Assembly: GCA_035762175.1 (NCBI GenBank)
Contig: DASTPP010000058.1
Span: 11,910 to 75,909 of the forward strand
DNA: 64,000 bases
Reading direction: 5' to 3'
Source of the DNA: DASTPP01 sp035762175
GTDB taxonomy: Bacteria > Myxococcota_A > Polyangia > Polyangiales > Polyangiaceae
The notes under the pieces are model-generated. The model was not told the origin of the DNA, ran no database searches, and was given only the letters and a program-made list of their open reading frames with translations. The position numbers and the translations under genes are program-made. This document shows positions 54,557 through 62,148 of this stretch, piece after piece. Numbering within the stretch: position 1 is the stretch's first letter; the number at the start of each line of letters is the position of its first letter.

Positions 54557-56320
54557 TCAGGCGTACGCCTCGTCCTGCTCGATCCGCGAGAGCACCCAGT
54601 CGAACTCGCCGCCCGTGACCTTCGCCTGGCAGTAGGCGCAGTGGCCCGCCATGTTGACGTCGAGCGGCGCGCCGCAGTTCGGGCACGCGGCGTCCGCCCG
54701 CGGCGCGCCCTTCGCGCCCGTGCCGCGCAAGAGCGTCCAGTATTCGCTGTACTCACGAACCTTCTCGCGGCTGCCGCCGACGAGCGCCCCCGACTCGTCG
54801 AGCGTGTAGTCGAGGCAGGCGGCGAAGACGCGCACGGTGACGGCGTCGTAGTGCTTGTCCGAGGCGACGCGCGCGAGGTGCACCGAGACGACCCGCGCGC
54901 CCTCGGTCACGTTGCGCAGGCCCGCCCGCTTGTAGGCCTCGACCCAGTAGCGCTGCGCCTCGAAGAGGTTGTCCGAGAGGTAGGGCCGCACCTTGCCGAG
55001 CTCGCGCCGGGACCACCCCTCGTGGAACGCCCCGAAGATCGCCTCGACCCGCGCGACGAAGGCCGGCCAGGCGAAGGCCGGGTCGCGCGCCCGCAGATCG
55101 TCGAAGCGCTGGCGCACGTCGGGGTCGACCGCCGTCGGCAGGTCGGTGCCGACCTCCTCGACGTCGCCCGAGGCCCCGGCCGGCGAGCGGGGCTCGCGCG
55201 CGAGCGACACCGCCGCGGTCACGTACCAGTCGCGCTCGCCCGACCAGCCCGCCGCGCCGCAGTGCTTGCAGGTGCCGCCCACGATCTTGTCGAGCGGCGC
55301 GCCGCAGCCCGGGCACCCCACCACGCGCGCCGCCTCGGGCGGGCGCGAGCGCGCGCCCGCTTCGCGCTCGAAGGCCCAGCGCTCTTCGGCGTAGTAGGCG
55401 ACCGCTTCGCCCTTCTCGTTGACCTCGACGTAGTTCGCCTCGAAGCGCACCGCGAGCGCGACCCGGCCCGCCTGGCCCTTCGCCCGCCGCACCGACTCGA
55501 CCCGCATCGAGCCGATGACCACGTCGCGCACCTCGCGCGGCGTGCCGAGGGCCACCTGCAGGGCCCAGCGCGCCCGGTCGCCGAGGTAGGGTGTCACCCG
55601 CTCGATGCGGCCGCCCGCGCGGGCGTGGTGCACCTCGGCGTAGAGCGCGTAGGCGAAGTCTTCGAAGAGCGCGTACGAGAAGTCTTCGTCGTGCGCCCCG
55701 AGCTTGCGCAGCTTCGCCACGACCTCGGCCGGCCGCAGGGGCCGCCCCGGCCCGCCCGCGGGCGCCGGCGCCCCCCCGCGCTCGGCCTCGAGCGCGCGCC
55801 CCGCCTCGTCCATGCGCCGCCGCAGGCCCTCGGCCGACGCCGTCCAGCCCGGGCCCCGCCAGCCGTTGTAGCGGTTCCACAGCACGACGAGCACGACGAC
55901 GACGATCACGCCGCCGACGAAGGCGAAGAAGAAGAACTGCCCGACCGAGCCGCCCACCTCGCCGCCCGCCGAGCTCGACCCGCCCGAAGGCAGCGAGTAG
56001 CTCGGGCGCCGCGACCACGACGAGTCACTCGACGAGCCCGACGAGCTGCCCGAGGAGAACGACGAGCCGCTCGAGGAGCCCGACGAGCGCGACGAGCTGC
56101 CCGACGAGAACGAGCTGCCCGACGAGCGCGAGCTGCCCGACGAGCGCGAGCCCGACGAGGTCGAGCTGCCCGACGAGCGCGAGCCCGACGAGCTGCTGCC
56201 CCGGTAGGTGTTGCCGCCGCCGGGGCGGGCCGGCGCCTCGGCGGGCCACACGAGGGCCGCGGCCGCCGCGAGCGCGAGGGCGGCCCGGGCGAGCGCCCCG
56301 CGCGCCGAGGCCCGCCTCAC
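54557..56320 (-). CDS. Tim44-like and zinc-ribbon membrane protein with a Ser/Gly repeat region
   Basis: A 587-aa exported protein beginning at GTG 56320 with signal AALALAAAAALVWPAEAPA. Residues 35-110 are a Ser/Gly-rich repeat (GSSRSSGSS-like). A membrane segment follows at about 128-148 (FFFFAFVGGVIVVVVLVVLWNRY). Two similar halves come next, each with a Tim44-like/calcium-binding-protein fold section and a C-terminal zinc ribbon: CPGCGAPL...CKHCGAAGW and CPNCGAPL...CAYCQAKVTGG. A role at the membrane in protein handling is possible but unproven. The start overlaps the upstream TPM gene stop (GTGA); the two are one operon. Confidence 0.83.
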   Translation of the reverse strand: MRRASARGALARAALALAAAAALVWPAEAPARPGGGNTYRGSSSSGSRSSGSSTSSGSRSSGSSRSSGSSFSSGSSSRSSGSSSGSSFSSGSSSGSSSDSSWSRRPSYSLPSGGSSSAGGEVGGSVGQFFFFAFVGGVIVVVVLVVLWNRYNGWRGPGWTASAEGLRRRMDEAGRALEAERGGAPAPAGGPGRPLRPAEVVAKLRKLGAHDEDFSYALFEDFAYALYAEVHHARAGGRIERVTPYLGDRARWALQVALGTPREVRDVVIGSMRVESVRRAKGQAGRVALAVRFEANYVEVNEKGEAVAYYAEERWAFEREAGARSRPPEAARVVGCPGCGAPLDKIVGGTCKHCGAAGWSGERDWYVTAAVSLAREPRSPAGASGDVEEVGTDLPTAVDPDVRQRFDDLRARDPAFAWPAFVARVEAIFGAFHEGWSRRELGKVRPYLSDNLFEAQRYWVEAYKRAGLRNVTEGARVVSVHLARVASDKHYDAVTVRVFAACLDYTLDESGALVGGSREKVREYSEYWTLLRGTGAKGAPRADAACPNCGAPLDVNMAGHCAYCQAKVTGGEFDWVLSRIEQDEAYA

Positions 56321-57015
56321 GGCCGCACCTCGTCGCCGAGCTCGTTCTCGTCGTCGTCGTCGCGGGGCAGCGCCGCCGCGAGCGCGGGGCCGAAGCGGCG
56401 CAGGGCCGCGACGAAGCCGTCGAACGAGGGCGCCCCGAGGAACGACCCCGCGACGGCCGCCGCCGCCTGGCGCGAGGGCGCCTCGAGCGCCTTCGCCTCG
56501 ACGCCGACGTCGGCCACCACCTCGACGCGCCGCTCGAACATCGACACGTACACGAGCACCCCCGTGCGCGCCCGCGTCCGCGAGACGCCGAGGTCGACGA
56601 AGGCCTCGCGCGCCGCCCGCCGCACGCTCTGCTCCCGCAAGGGCCGCGACGTGAGCGCCCGCCGCAGCGGCCCGAAGTAGGCCGAGGCGAGCGCCCCCGC
56701 CCCGAAGACCGCCCCGAGCTCGAGCGGCAAGAAGTCGTACTCGAAGGGCTCGGGGTGGTAGAGAAAGACGCAGAGCAGCGCGAGCGCCGCGAGCGCCCCG
56801 ACCAGGTAGTCGGTGTGCCGGTAGTGGCCCGAGGCCGGCCGCAGGGCCACGACGAGCTCGGCGCTCGTCTCGAGCTCCACGGCCCGCACCGCCTCGGCCA
56901 CGCGCGCGCGCGCCGCCGCGCCGAAGAAGGCCCGCCCCGACCCCAGGCGAGCGCCCCGCACCGCCTCGCCCGCCAGCTCGCGCGCCACCGCCCCGAAGAA
57001 CCTCAGCCCTGCCAC
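56317..57015 (-). CDS. TPM-domain membrane protein
   Basis: A 232-aa protein starting at GTG 57015 (VAGLRFFGAVARELAGEAV); GTG 57024 is an alternative. Residues about 25-60 (RARVAEAVRAVELETSAELVVALRPASGHYRHTD) begin a TPM (TLP18.3/Psb32/MOLO-1) fold. Two membrane segments interrupt it (LVGALAALALLCVFLYH and LPLELGAVFGAGALASAYFG), and it continues with REAFVDLGVSRTRARTGVLVYVSMFERRVEVVADVGVEAKAL. The C-terminus is acidic. TPM proteins are often paired with Ser/Gly-rich membrane proteins, as here. Its start lies inside the 3' end of the thiO frame. Confidence 0.85.
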   Translation of the reverse strand: MAGLRFFGAVARELAGEAVRGARLGSGRAFFGAAARARVAEAVRAVELETSAELVVALRPASGHYRHTDYLVGALAALALLCVFLYHPEPFEYDFLPLELGAVFGAGALASAYFGPLRRALTSRPLREQSVRRAAREAFVDLGVSRTRARTGVLVYVSMFERRVEVVADVGVEAKALEAPSRQAAAAVAGSFLGAPSFDGFVAALRRFGPALAAALPRDDDDENELGDEVRP

Positions 57016-58208
57016 GCGGCGCACGCTACCGGCGCCGGCCGCGGGGGCCAAGGCCCTAAGCTCGCCGCGCGCGGCGGCCGAGGCCCTAAGCTCGTCGCGC
57101 GCGGCGGCCGGGGCCCCGAGCTCGCCGTGCGCGCCGGCACCTCGTAAGCCCGCCCCAGCACCGCCGCGCGCACCAGCTCGGCCGTCAGCGGCGCGAGCAA
57201 GATGCCGTTGCGGTAGTGCCCCGTCGCCAGCACGAGCCCCCGCACCTCGCTCTCGCCGACGAGCGGGCGCCCCCCCTGCGGGTACGGCCGGAAGTTCGAC
57301 CACGCCCGCACGAAGGTCGCGTCCTCGAGCGCGGGGCAGAGCCTCGCCGCCGCCGCCAAGAGGTCGCGCACCCCCCGCGCCGTCACCTCGCGCCGGAACC
57401 CCGCGAACTCGTGCGTCGAGCCGACCACGACCCGCCCGTCCTCGCGCGGCACGAGGTAGGCGCCCGCCCCGAACACGACGCGCGCGAGCGGGGGCGCGCC
57501 GAGGGCGAGCTCCACGAGCTGGCCCCGCGACGGCCGCACCGCGCCCGGCTCGAGCGGCACGCCCTCGACCAGCGTCGTCCAGCTGCCCGCGGCCACGACG
57601 ACCCAGCCCGCGTCGAGCCGCGTGCCGTCCTCGAGCGCGACCCCCGAGGCGCGCCCCCGCTCGGAGAGCACCCGCCGCACGTGCGCCCCCGAGCGCACCG
57701 TCACCCCCGCCCGCAGCGCCGCCACCTCGAGCGCGCGCATCAAGCGCGGCGGCTCGATCTGGCCGTCGTCGGCGAAGAAGAGCGCCGCGCCCGGCGCGAG
57801 GTCGGGCTCCTCGCGGCGCAGGCGCGCCTCGGGCCAGAGCTCGGCCCGCAGCCCCGCCGCCCGCTGCCAGCCGAGCAGGCCTTCGCCCTCGCCCTCGCCG
57901 GCGCCGAGCAGCCGCAGCGCCCCCCGGCGCCGGTAGCCCGCGTCGAGCCCCGTGCGCTCGCGCAGCCGCTCGACGAACGCGGGGTAGAGCTCGCGGCTCG
58001 CCAGGAAGCGGTCGGCCTCCTCGCCGGGCCCCGAGGCCTCGATCTGCGGGCTCAAGATGCCCGCCGCCGCGCCCGAGGCCTCGGCGCCCGGCGCCCCCCG
58101 CTCAAGCACGGTCACGCGCGCGCCCTCGTCGGCGAGCGCGAGCGCGCTCGCGAGGCCCACCACCCCGCCGCCCACCACCAGGACCTCGGCGCCCCGCGCG
58201 CTAGTCAC
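57003..58208 (-). CDS. thiO: Glycine oxidase ThiO
   Basis: FAD enzyme that oxidises glycine to iminoglycine for thiazole synthesis. GTG at 58208 (VTSARGAEVLVVGGGVVGLASALALADEGARVTVLERG) overlaps the upstream regulator's stop by 8 bp. The FAD fold is complete; other family blocks are GAAAGILSPQIEASGPGEEADRFLASRELYPAFVERL, AFFxxDGQIEPPRLMRAL-like sequence (LFFADDGQIEPPRL), GSTHEFAGFRREVTARG and LVLATGHYRNGILLAPLTAELV. The enzyme ends near residue 375. The remaining residues are a 10-aa repeat tail. No other thi genes are nearby. Confidence 0.92.
   Translation of the reverse strand: MTSARGAEVLVVGGGVVGLASALALADEGARVTVLERGAPGAEASGAAAGILSPQIEASGPGEEADRFLASRELYPAFVERLRERTGLDAGYRRRGALRLLGAGEGEGEGLLGWQRAAGLRAELWPEARLRREEPDLAPGAALFFADDGQIEPPRLMRALEVAALRAGVTVRSGAHVRRVLSERGRASGVALEDGTRLDAGWVVVAAGSWTTLVEGVPLEPGAVRPSRGQLVELALGAPPLARVVFGAGAYLVPREDGRVVVGSTHEFAGFRREVTARGVRDLLAAAARLCPALEDATFVRAWSNFRPYPQGGRPLVGESEVRGLVLATGHYRNGILLAPLTAELVRAAVLGRAYEVPARTASSGPRPPRATSLGPRPPRAASLGPWPPRPAPVACAAWQG
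57046..57130 (-). repeat. 30-bp repeat in the 3' end of thiO
   Basis: Three units with a 30-bp period (anchored at 57052, 57082 and 57112) encode tandem GPRPPRAASL-like decapeptides at the C-terminus of ThiO. Two copies contain a TTAGGG in which TAG is one base out of the ThiO frame. Confidence 0.85.
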
Positions 58209-59631
58209 GCCGCACCCCTCCCGCGCCTCGGCGCGATCGCTCGAGATCATACTCGCGGATCTTGCGGTCGAGCGTCGGGCGCGCAATCTCCAAGATGGCG
58301 CAGGCGCGCCGCTTGTTCCAGCGGGTGTGCTCGAGCACCCGCGCGATGTGCCAGCGCTCGAGATCGCGCAGCGGCACGAGCACCGCGGGCGGCGCCGCCT
58401 CGGCCCCGGCCCCCTCGGCCGAGGCCCCCCCGGACGGCGACCCCCCGCCCGCCGGCACGTCGCCGATGTCGAAGTGCGCCGCCGTGACGACCTCGCCCCG
58501 GGCCAGCACGCACGCGCGCGTCAGCGCGTTCTCGAGCTCGCGCACGTTGCCCGGCCAGGGGTACCCCACCAGCAGGCGCATCGCCCCCTCGTCGATCGAG
58601 CGCACCTGCACCCCGAGCTCGCGGCGGAGCTTGCCGAGCAGGTGCTCGACCAAGAGCGGGATATCGCCCGGCCGCTCGCGCAGCGGCGGCAGCACGATCT
58701 CGACGACCTTCAGCCGGTAGTACAAATCTTCGCGGAACGAGCCCTCGGCCACCATCCGGCCGAGGTCGCGGTGCGTCGCCGCCACCACGCGCGCCTCGAG
58801 CTTCTGCGGCCGCGCGTCGCCGACCCGCTCGAAGGTGCGCTCCTGCAGGACGCGCAAGAGCTTCGCCTGCAGCTCGAGCGGCAGCTCGCCCACCTCGTCG
58901 AGGAAGAGCGTGCCCTTGCCCGCGAGCTGCAGCCGCCCCGCCTTGTCGCCCACCGCCCCCGTGAACGCCCCCCGCACGTGCCCGAACAGCTCGCTCTCGA
59001 GCAGGTCGCGCGCGAACGCCGAGCAGTTGACCGCGACGAAGGGCTCGACGCCCCGCTCGCTCGCGAAGTGCAGCGCCCGCGCCACCAGCTCCTTGCCCGT
59101 GCCGCTCTCGCCCCGCACCAGCACCGCCGCGCGGGTCGGCCCGACCGCCCCGACGGTCTTGAACACCTCGCGGATCGCCTCGCTCCGGCCGACGAGCTGG
59201 TGCGTCGAGAAGGCCTGCTTCTCTTCGGCGATGAAGCGCGCGAGCGCCCGGCTCGTCGCCCGCTGCTCGAGCGCGCGCGCCATCGTCAGCCGCAGCCGGT
59301 CGAGGTCGAAGGGCTTGAGCAAATAGTCGTACGCCCCGAGCCGCACCGCCTCGACCGTGCTGCCCATGTCGTCGCGCCCGCTCACCACGATGACCAGCGG
59401 CCGGTCGGCCTGGTCGCCCCCGAGCTGCCCGAGGCCGCGCAACACCCCCATGCCGTCGAGCCCCGGCAGCCCCATGTCGAGCAGGCACAGATCGAGCCCC
59501 CCGCGCCGCAGCCGCTCGAGCGCCGCCACCCCGTCGAGCGCCGTCTCGACCTCGTGGCCGAGATCGCGCAAGAGCCCCTCGAGCGCCCAGCGCACCCCCG
59601 GCTCGTCGTCGACCACCAACACCTGCGCCAT
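58201..59631 (-). CDS. NtrC/AtoC-type sigma-54-dependent response regulator
   Basis: A 476-aa enhancer-binding activator. Receiver: MAQVLVVDDEPGVRWALEGLL, phospho-Asp in LCLLDMGLPGLDG and Lys in YDYLLKPFD. The AAA+ domain has Walker A GESGTGKELVARALH, the sigma-54 contact GAFTGAV, Walker B GTLFLDEVGELP and the sensor RLKVVEIVLPPLRERPGDI. A Gly/Ala-rich linker precedes the Fis-type HTH (WNKRRACAILEIARPTLDRKIREY). All key residues are intact. ATG 59631. A sensor kinase is not adjacent. Its stop overlaps the thiO start, so expression of the two is probably linked. Confidence 0.96.
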   Translation of the reverse strand: MAQVLVVDDEPGVRWALEGLLRDLGHEVETALDGVAALERLRRGGLDLCLLDMGLPGLDGMGVLRGLGQLGGDQADRPLVIVVSGRDDMGSTVEAVRLGAYDYLLKPFDLDRLRLTMARALEQRATSRALARFIAEEKQAFSTHQLVGRSEAIREVFKTVGAVGPTRAAVLVRGESGTGKELVARALHFASERGVEPFVAVNCSAFARDLLESELFGHVRGAFTGAVGDKAGRLQLAGKGTLFLDEVGELPLELQAKLLRVLQERTFERVGDARPQKLEARVVAATHRDLGRMVAEGSFREDLYYRLKVVEIVLPPLRERPGDIPLLVEHLLGKLRRELGVQVRSIDEGAMRLLVGYPWPGNVRELENALTRACVLARGEVVTAAHFDIGDVPAGGGSPSGGASAEGAGAEAAPPAVLVPLRDLERWHIARVLEHTRWNKRRACAILEIARPTLDRKIREYDLERSRRGAGGVRRD

Positions 59632-59642
59632 CCCGTGCCCCC

Positions 59643-60314
59643 TCAGCCGCCCGCGGACGCCCCCCGCCGCGGCCTCGTTAGGCGCACCAGCCCCGCCGCG
59701 TTCCACGCGGCGAAGGCGACGAAGAGCAGGGCCAGCGCCACCGCCCAGCGCGAGGCCCTCGGCGACGCGCCGTCGACCAGGAGCCACGCCCCCTCGGGCA
59801 CCTCACCCCCGCCCAGCCGCCGCACGCTCGCCGCCAGCCCCAGGTGCCGCAGCCCCGCCTCGCGCAAGGGCACCAGGCGCCCCGCGAACGACGTGGGCGG
59901 CACGAATTTGGGCCCTTCCATGCCCTCGGGAACCCGAATCTCCACCCAGATGCTAGGGTTTCCTGCCACCGGCGCCAGCCGAAACGAATCGCCCTCGAGC
60001 GGCCGCTCGTAGCGAATCGCGCCCGCCATCGAAAGCAGGCCCGAAGCCCGGACGTACCGGTTCGAGAGGGCCCCGCCTGGCGCGAGGTGCGTCAGATCGC
60101 CCACCTCGCGGGGCGAGCCCCCGACGAAGGCGTAGTGGACCTCCCCCCCGAGAAGCAGCGTCATGCCCAACGAGACGGCGATGGCGAGCGCCATCAAGCC
60201 CATGGTCAACCACTTGCCCCTACGTTGCGGGGCCGGCAAAACCTCGAGCTCGGGGTCGACGTTGACCGTGGCTTGCAGCCCGGGCGACATGGGTTGCGAA
60301 GGCACCGGCGTCAT
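59643..60314 (-). CDS. Two-TM membrane protein, unknown function
   Basis: A 223-aa protein starting MTPVPSQPMSPGLQATVNVDPELEVLPAPQRRGK. One membrane segment (WLTMGLMALAIAVSLGMTLLLGG) and a C-terminal one (WAVALALLFVAFAAWNAAGLVRL) enclose a soluble region of about 130 residues, with GDLTHLAPGGALSNRYVRASGLLSMAGAIRYERPLEGDSFRLAPVAGNPSIWVEIRVPEGMEG. This central part looks like a small beta-rich periplasmic domain. I do not recognise a family. It ends 11 bp upstream of the sigma-54 regulator, which is likely co-transcribed with it. Confidence 0.8.
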   Translation of the reverse strand: MTPVPSQPMSPGLQATVNVDPELEVLPAPQRRGKWLTMGLMALAIAVSLGMTLLLGGEVHYAFVGGSPREVGDLTHLAPGGALSNRYVRASGLLSMAGAIRYERPLEGDSFRLAPVAGNPSIWVEIRVPEGMEGPKFVPPTSFAGRLVPLREAGLRHLGLAASVRRLGGGEVPEGAWLLVDGASPRASRWAVALALLFVAFAAWNAAGLVRLTRPRRGASAGG

Positions 60315-60517
60315 GGAAGCAAGGGCCGTGTCACGACCTTCCTTTCTGAAGGGTCACCCGTCAGAACGCAACGCCTGACCCGCGGCCCGGCCCACATCGG
60401 CCCAGCCCACGCGCGCCCGCCCCACCCCCCTTCGCCGGCTCGTCCCGGGGCCCGCCCCGGCCCCCTCGCATTTCGCCCGCGCAACCCCACCGCCCCCCTA
60501 CGCTACACTCCCCCGCC

Positions 60518-61072
60518 ATGACCCAGGCCCAAGACCCCGCCGTCGCCAAGTCCGTCGTCTGTCCGTCGTGCGGCTTCAAGAACAGCCCGCCGCCGGGCAA
60601 CGGCCGCTGCGTCTCGTGCGGCGCCTCAATGGACCCTCTGCGGCCCAGCCGCACCCGCGCCGAAGAGCTCGAGCGCCGCTACCAGCAGGAGGGCTTCAAC
60701 CTGCGCTGGCTCGGCATCTCGCTGGCGGTGCAGGCCGTGCTCACGGGCGCCATCGTGCTGGGCCTGCCGGTCGTCGTGCCCGTGCTCGACTTCGAGGGCA
60801 TCTACGGCATGTTGGTCACCATCCCCGTCTGGCTCATCGGCGGCGTCTTGATCGGCCTCGTCTCGCCCGGGCGCACCTTTCTCGAGCCCGTCGCCGCCAC
60901 CATGCTCGTCGCGATCGTGGCGGTGCTCTACCTGTTCCAGTCGCAGACCGTGCGCACCATGCCCTGGTGGATGTACGTCATCATGGCCTGCATCGGCATC
61001 CTCTTCACCCTCATCGGCTCCTACCTCGGCGAGCGCATCCAGCTCGGCCCCCCGCCCAAGCGCGCCGAGTGA
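60518..61072 (+). CDS. Zinc-ribbon membrane protein, unknown function
   Basis: A 184-aa protein with an N-terminal zinc ribbon (VVCPSCGFKNSPPPGNGRCVSCGA) and four membrane segments: LGISLAVQAVLTGAIVLGLPVVV, IYGMLVTIPVWLIGGVLIGLV, PVAATMLVAIVAVLYLFQ and MYVIMACIGILFTLIGSYLGE. ATG 60518 follows a divergent spacer with the preceding gene. No catalytic motif is visible. Possibly a small membrane scaffold. Fifteen base pairs of its 3' end recur twice beyond the stop. Confidence 0.85.
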   Translation: MTQAQDPAVAKSVVCPSCGFKNSPPPGNGRCVSCGASMDPLRPSRTRAEELERRYQQEGFNLRWLGISLAVQAVLTGAIVLGLPVVVPVLDFEGIYGMLVTIPVWLIGGVLIGLVSPGRTFLEPVAATMLVAIVAVLYLFQSQTVRTMPWWMYVIMACIGILFTLIGSYLGERIQLGPPPKRAE

Positions 61073-61114
61073 GCGCGCCGCCCGCCCGAGCGCGCCGCCC
61101 GCCCGAGCGCGCCG
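61053..61114. repeat. Repeats of the 3' end of the zinc-ribbon gene
   Basis: CGCCCAAGCGCGCCG at 61053-61067, in the last codons of the gene, recurs as CGCCCGAGCGCGCCG at 61083-61097 and 61100-61114. The stop codon lies between the first copy and the rest. Confidence 0.7.
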
Positions 61115-61220
61115 AATCAGCGCCCGCCGCGCCCGGCCGCCCCGCGCGGCGCGAGCGGTCGAAGCGCCCCCGCGTCGCCGGACGGGCGCCCGCCCCGCCC
61201 CCGCGTTACGATCCGAGCGC

Positions 61221-61853
61221 ATGACGACGCGCCCCGCCCTCTCCCGCCGCGCCGCCCTCGGCCTCGCGCTCTGGCTCGGCGCCCCCCGCCCGCTGCGCGC
61301 CGACGCCGCCGACGAGGCGCTGCGCGACGTCGGCCGCGCCCGCGAGAAGCTCCGCTCGCTCGCCTGCCCCTTCACCCAAGAGCGCCTGCTCGGCCTTCTG
61401 GCGAACAAGGTCACGAGCCGCGGCGACCTGACCCTGGTCCGCCCCGACCGCCTGCGCTGGCACCTCGAGCCCCCCGACGAGGCCACGTATTGGCTGACGC
61501 CCGAGGGCGTCGCCTACCGCTCGCGCGAGGGCGGCGGCAAGGCCTCGGGCGGCCCCTTCGGCGCGCTGCTCGGCGACCTGCTCGTCGCCCTCGGCGGCGA
61601 CCTCGCCAAGCTGCGCGCCCGCTACGCCGTCGGCGCCGAGCGCGGCGCCGAGGGCCTGACCCTGACGCTCACCCCCAAGGCCGCCGACGCCGCCAAGGCC
61701 CTGCGCTCGCTGCGCCTGAGCCTCGCCCCCGACCTGCTCTCGCCGACCCGCCTCGTGCTCGAAGAGCCCGGCGACGACCGCGCCACCATCACCTTCGGCC
61801 CCGCCACGCTCAACGCCCCCGTCGACCCCGCGCGCATGAAGCCGCCGGCCTGA
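61221..61853 (+). CDS. LolA-like outer-membrane lipoprotein carrier
   Basis: Carries lipoproteins across the periplasm to the outer membrane. The 210-aa product has an N-terminal export signal with twin Arg (LSRRAALGLALWLGAPRPLRADA). The mature protein follows the LolA pattern: LACPFTQERLLGLLANKVTSRGDLTLVRPDRLRWHLEPPDEATYWLTPEGVAYRSREGGGKA and a C-terminal strand DDRATITFGPATLNAPVDPARMKPPA. The family name is supported by CPFTQER and RPDRLRWHL. No LolB or LolCDE is nearby. The last 43 bp are duplicated immediately downstream. Confidence 0.88.
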   Translation: MTTRPALSRRAALGLALWLGAPRPLRADAADEALRDVGRAREKLRSLACPFTQERLLGLLANKVTSRGDLTLVRPDRLRWHLEPPDEATYWLTPEGVAYRSREGGGKASGGPFGALLGDLLVALGGDLAKLRARYAVGAERGAEGLTLTLTPKAADAAKALRSLRLSLAPDLLSPTRLVLEEPGDDRATITFGPATLNAPVDPARMKPPA

Positions 61854-61900
61854 CCTTCAACGCCCCCGTCGACCCCGCGCGCAGGAAGCCGCCGGCCTGA
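61811..61900. repeat. 43-bp duplication of the lolA 3' end including its stop
   Basis: The last 43 bp of lolA (61811-61853, starting CAACGCCCCCGTC and ending with TGA) are repeated at 61858-61900 with a single mismatch, which changes ATGAAG to AGGAAG. Both copies end in GGCCTGA. Confidence 0.95.
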
Positions 61901-62029
61901 GCGGGGCGCCGGGGCCGCGCGGTGCGTCCGGAGGGCGGGGGCCCCGCTGTCTGAGACCCCCGAAAGGGAGGCGAGTTCGGGGTGCCCGGCGGACGCGCCG
62001 CGCGGCCCCGGCGCCCCGCCCAGGCCGGC
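61891..62029. repeat. 40-bp inverted repeat between convergent genes
   Basis: The arms 61891-61930 and 61990-62029 match at 38 of 40 positions as reverse complements, separated by 59 bp. The left arm begins in the tail of the duplicated lolA end. The loop contains a smaller hairpin (CCCCCGAAAGGG). In RNA this would be an extremely stable stem between lolA and the convergent carboxylase gene; it may end transcription from both sides or be a non-autonomous element. Confidence 0.9.
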
Positions 62030-62116
62030 CGCCAGTCCGCCCCAAGCGCCAGCCCGCCCCGCTCAGGCCGGCCGCCAGTCCGCCCCGAGCGCCAGCCCGC
62101 CCCGCTCAGGCCGGCC
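62021..62116. repeat. 43-bp tandem repeat downstream of the inverted repeat
   Basis: Units start at 62021 and 62064 (one mismatch), with a partial third from 62107. Each contains CGCTCAGGCCGGC, the reverse complement of the lolA end GCCGGCCTGAGCG, so these are inverted relatives of the duplicated lolA terminus. Confidence 0.85.
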
Positions 62117-62148
62117 GCCCCTGCGCCCCGAGCGTCGACCTCGCCCCC

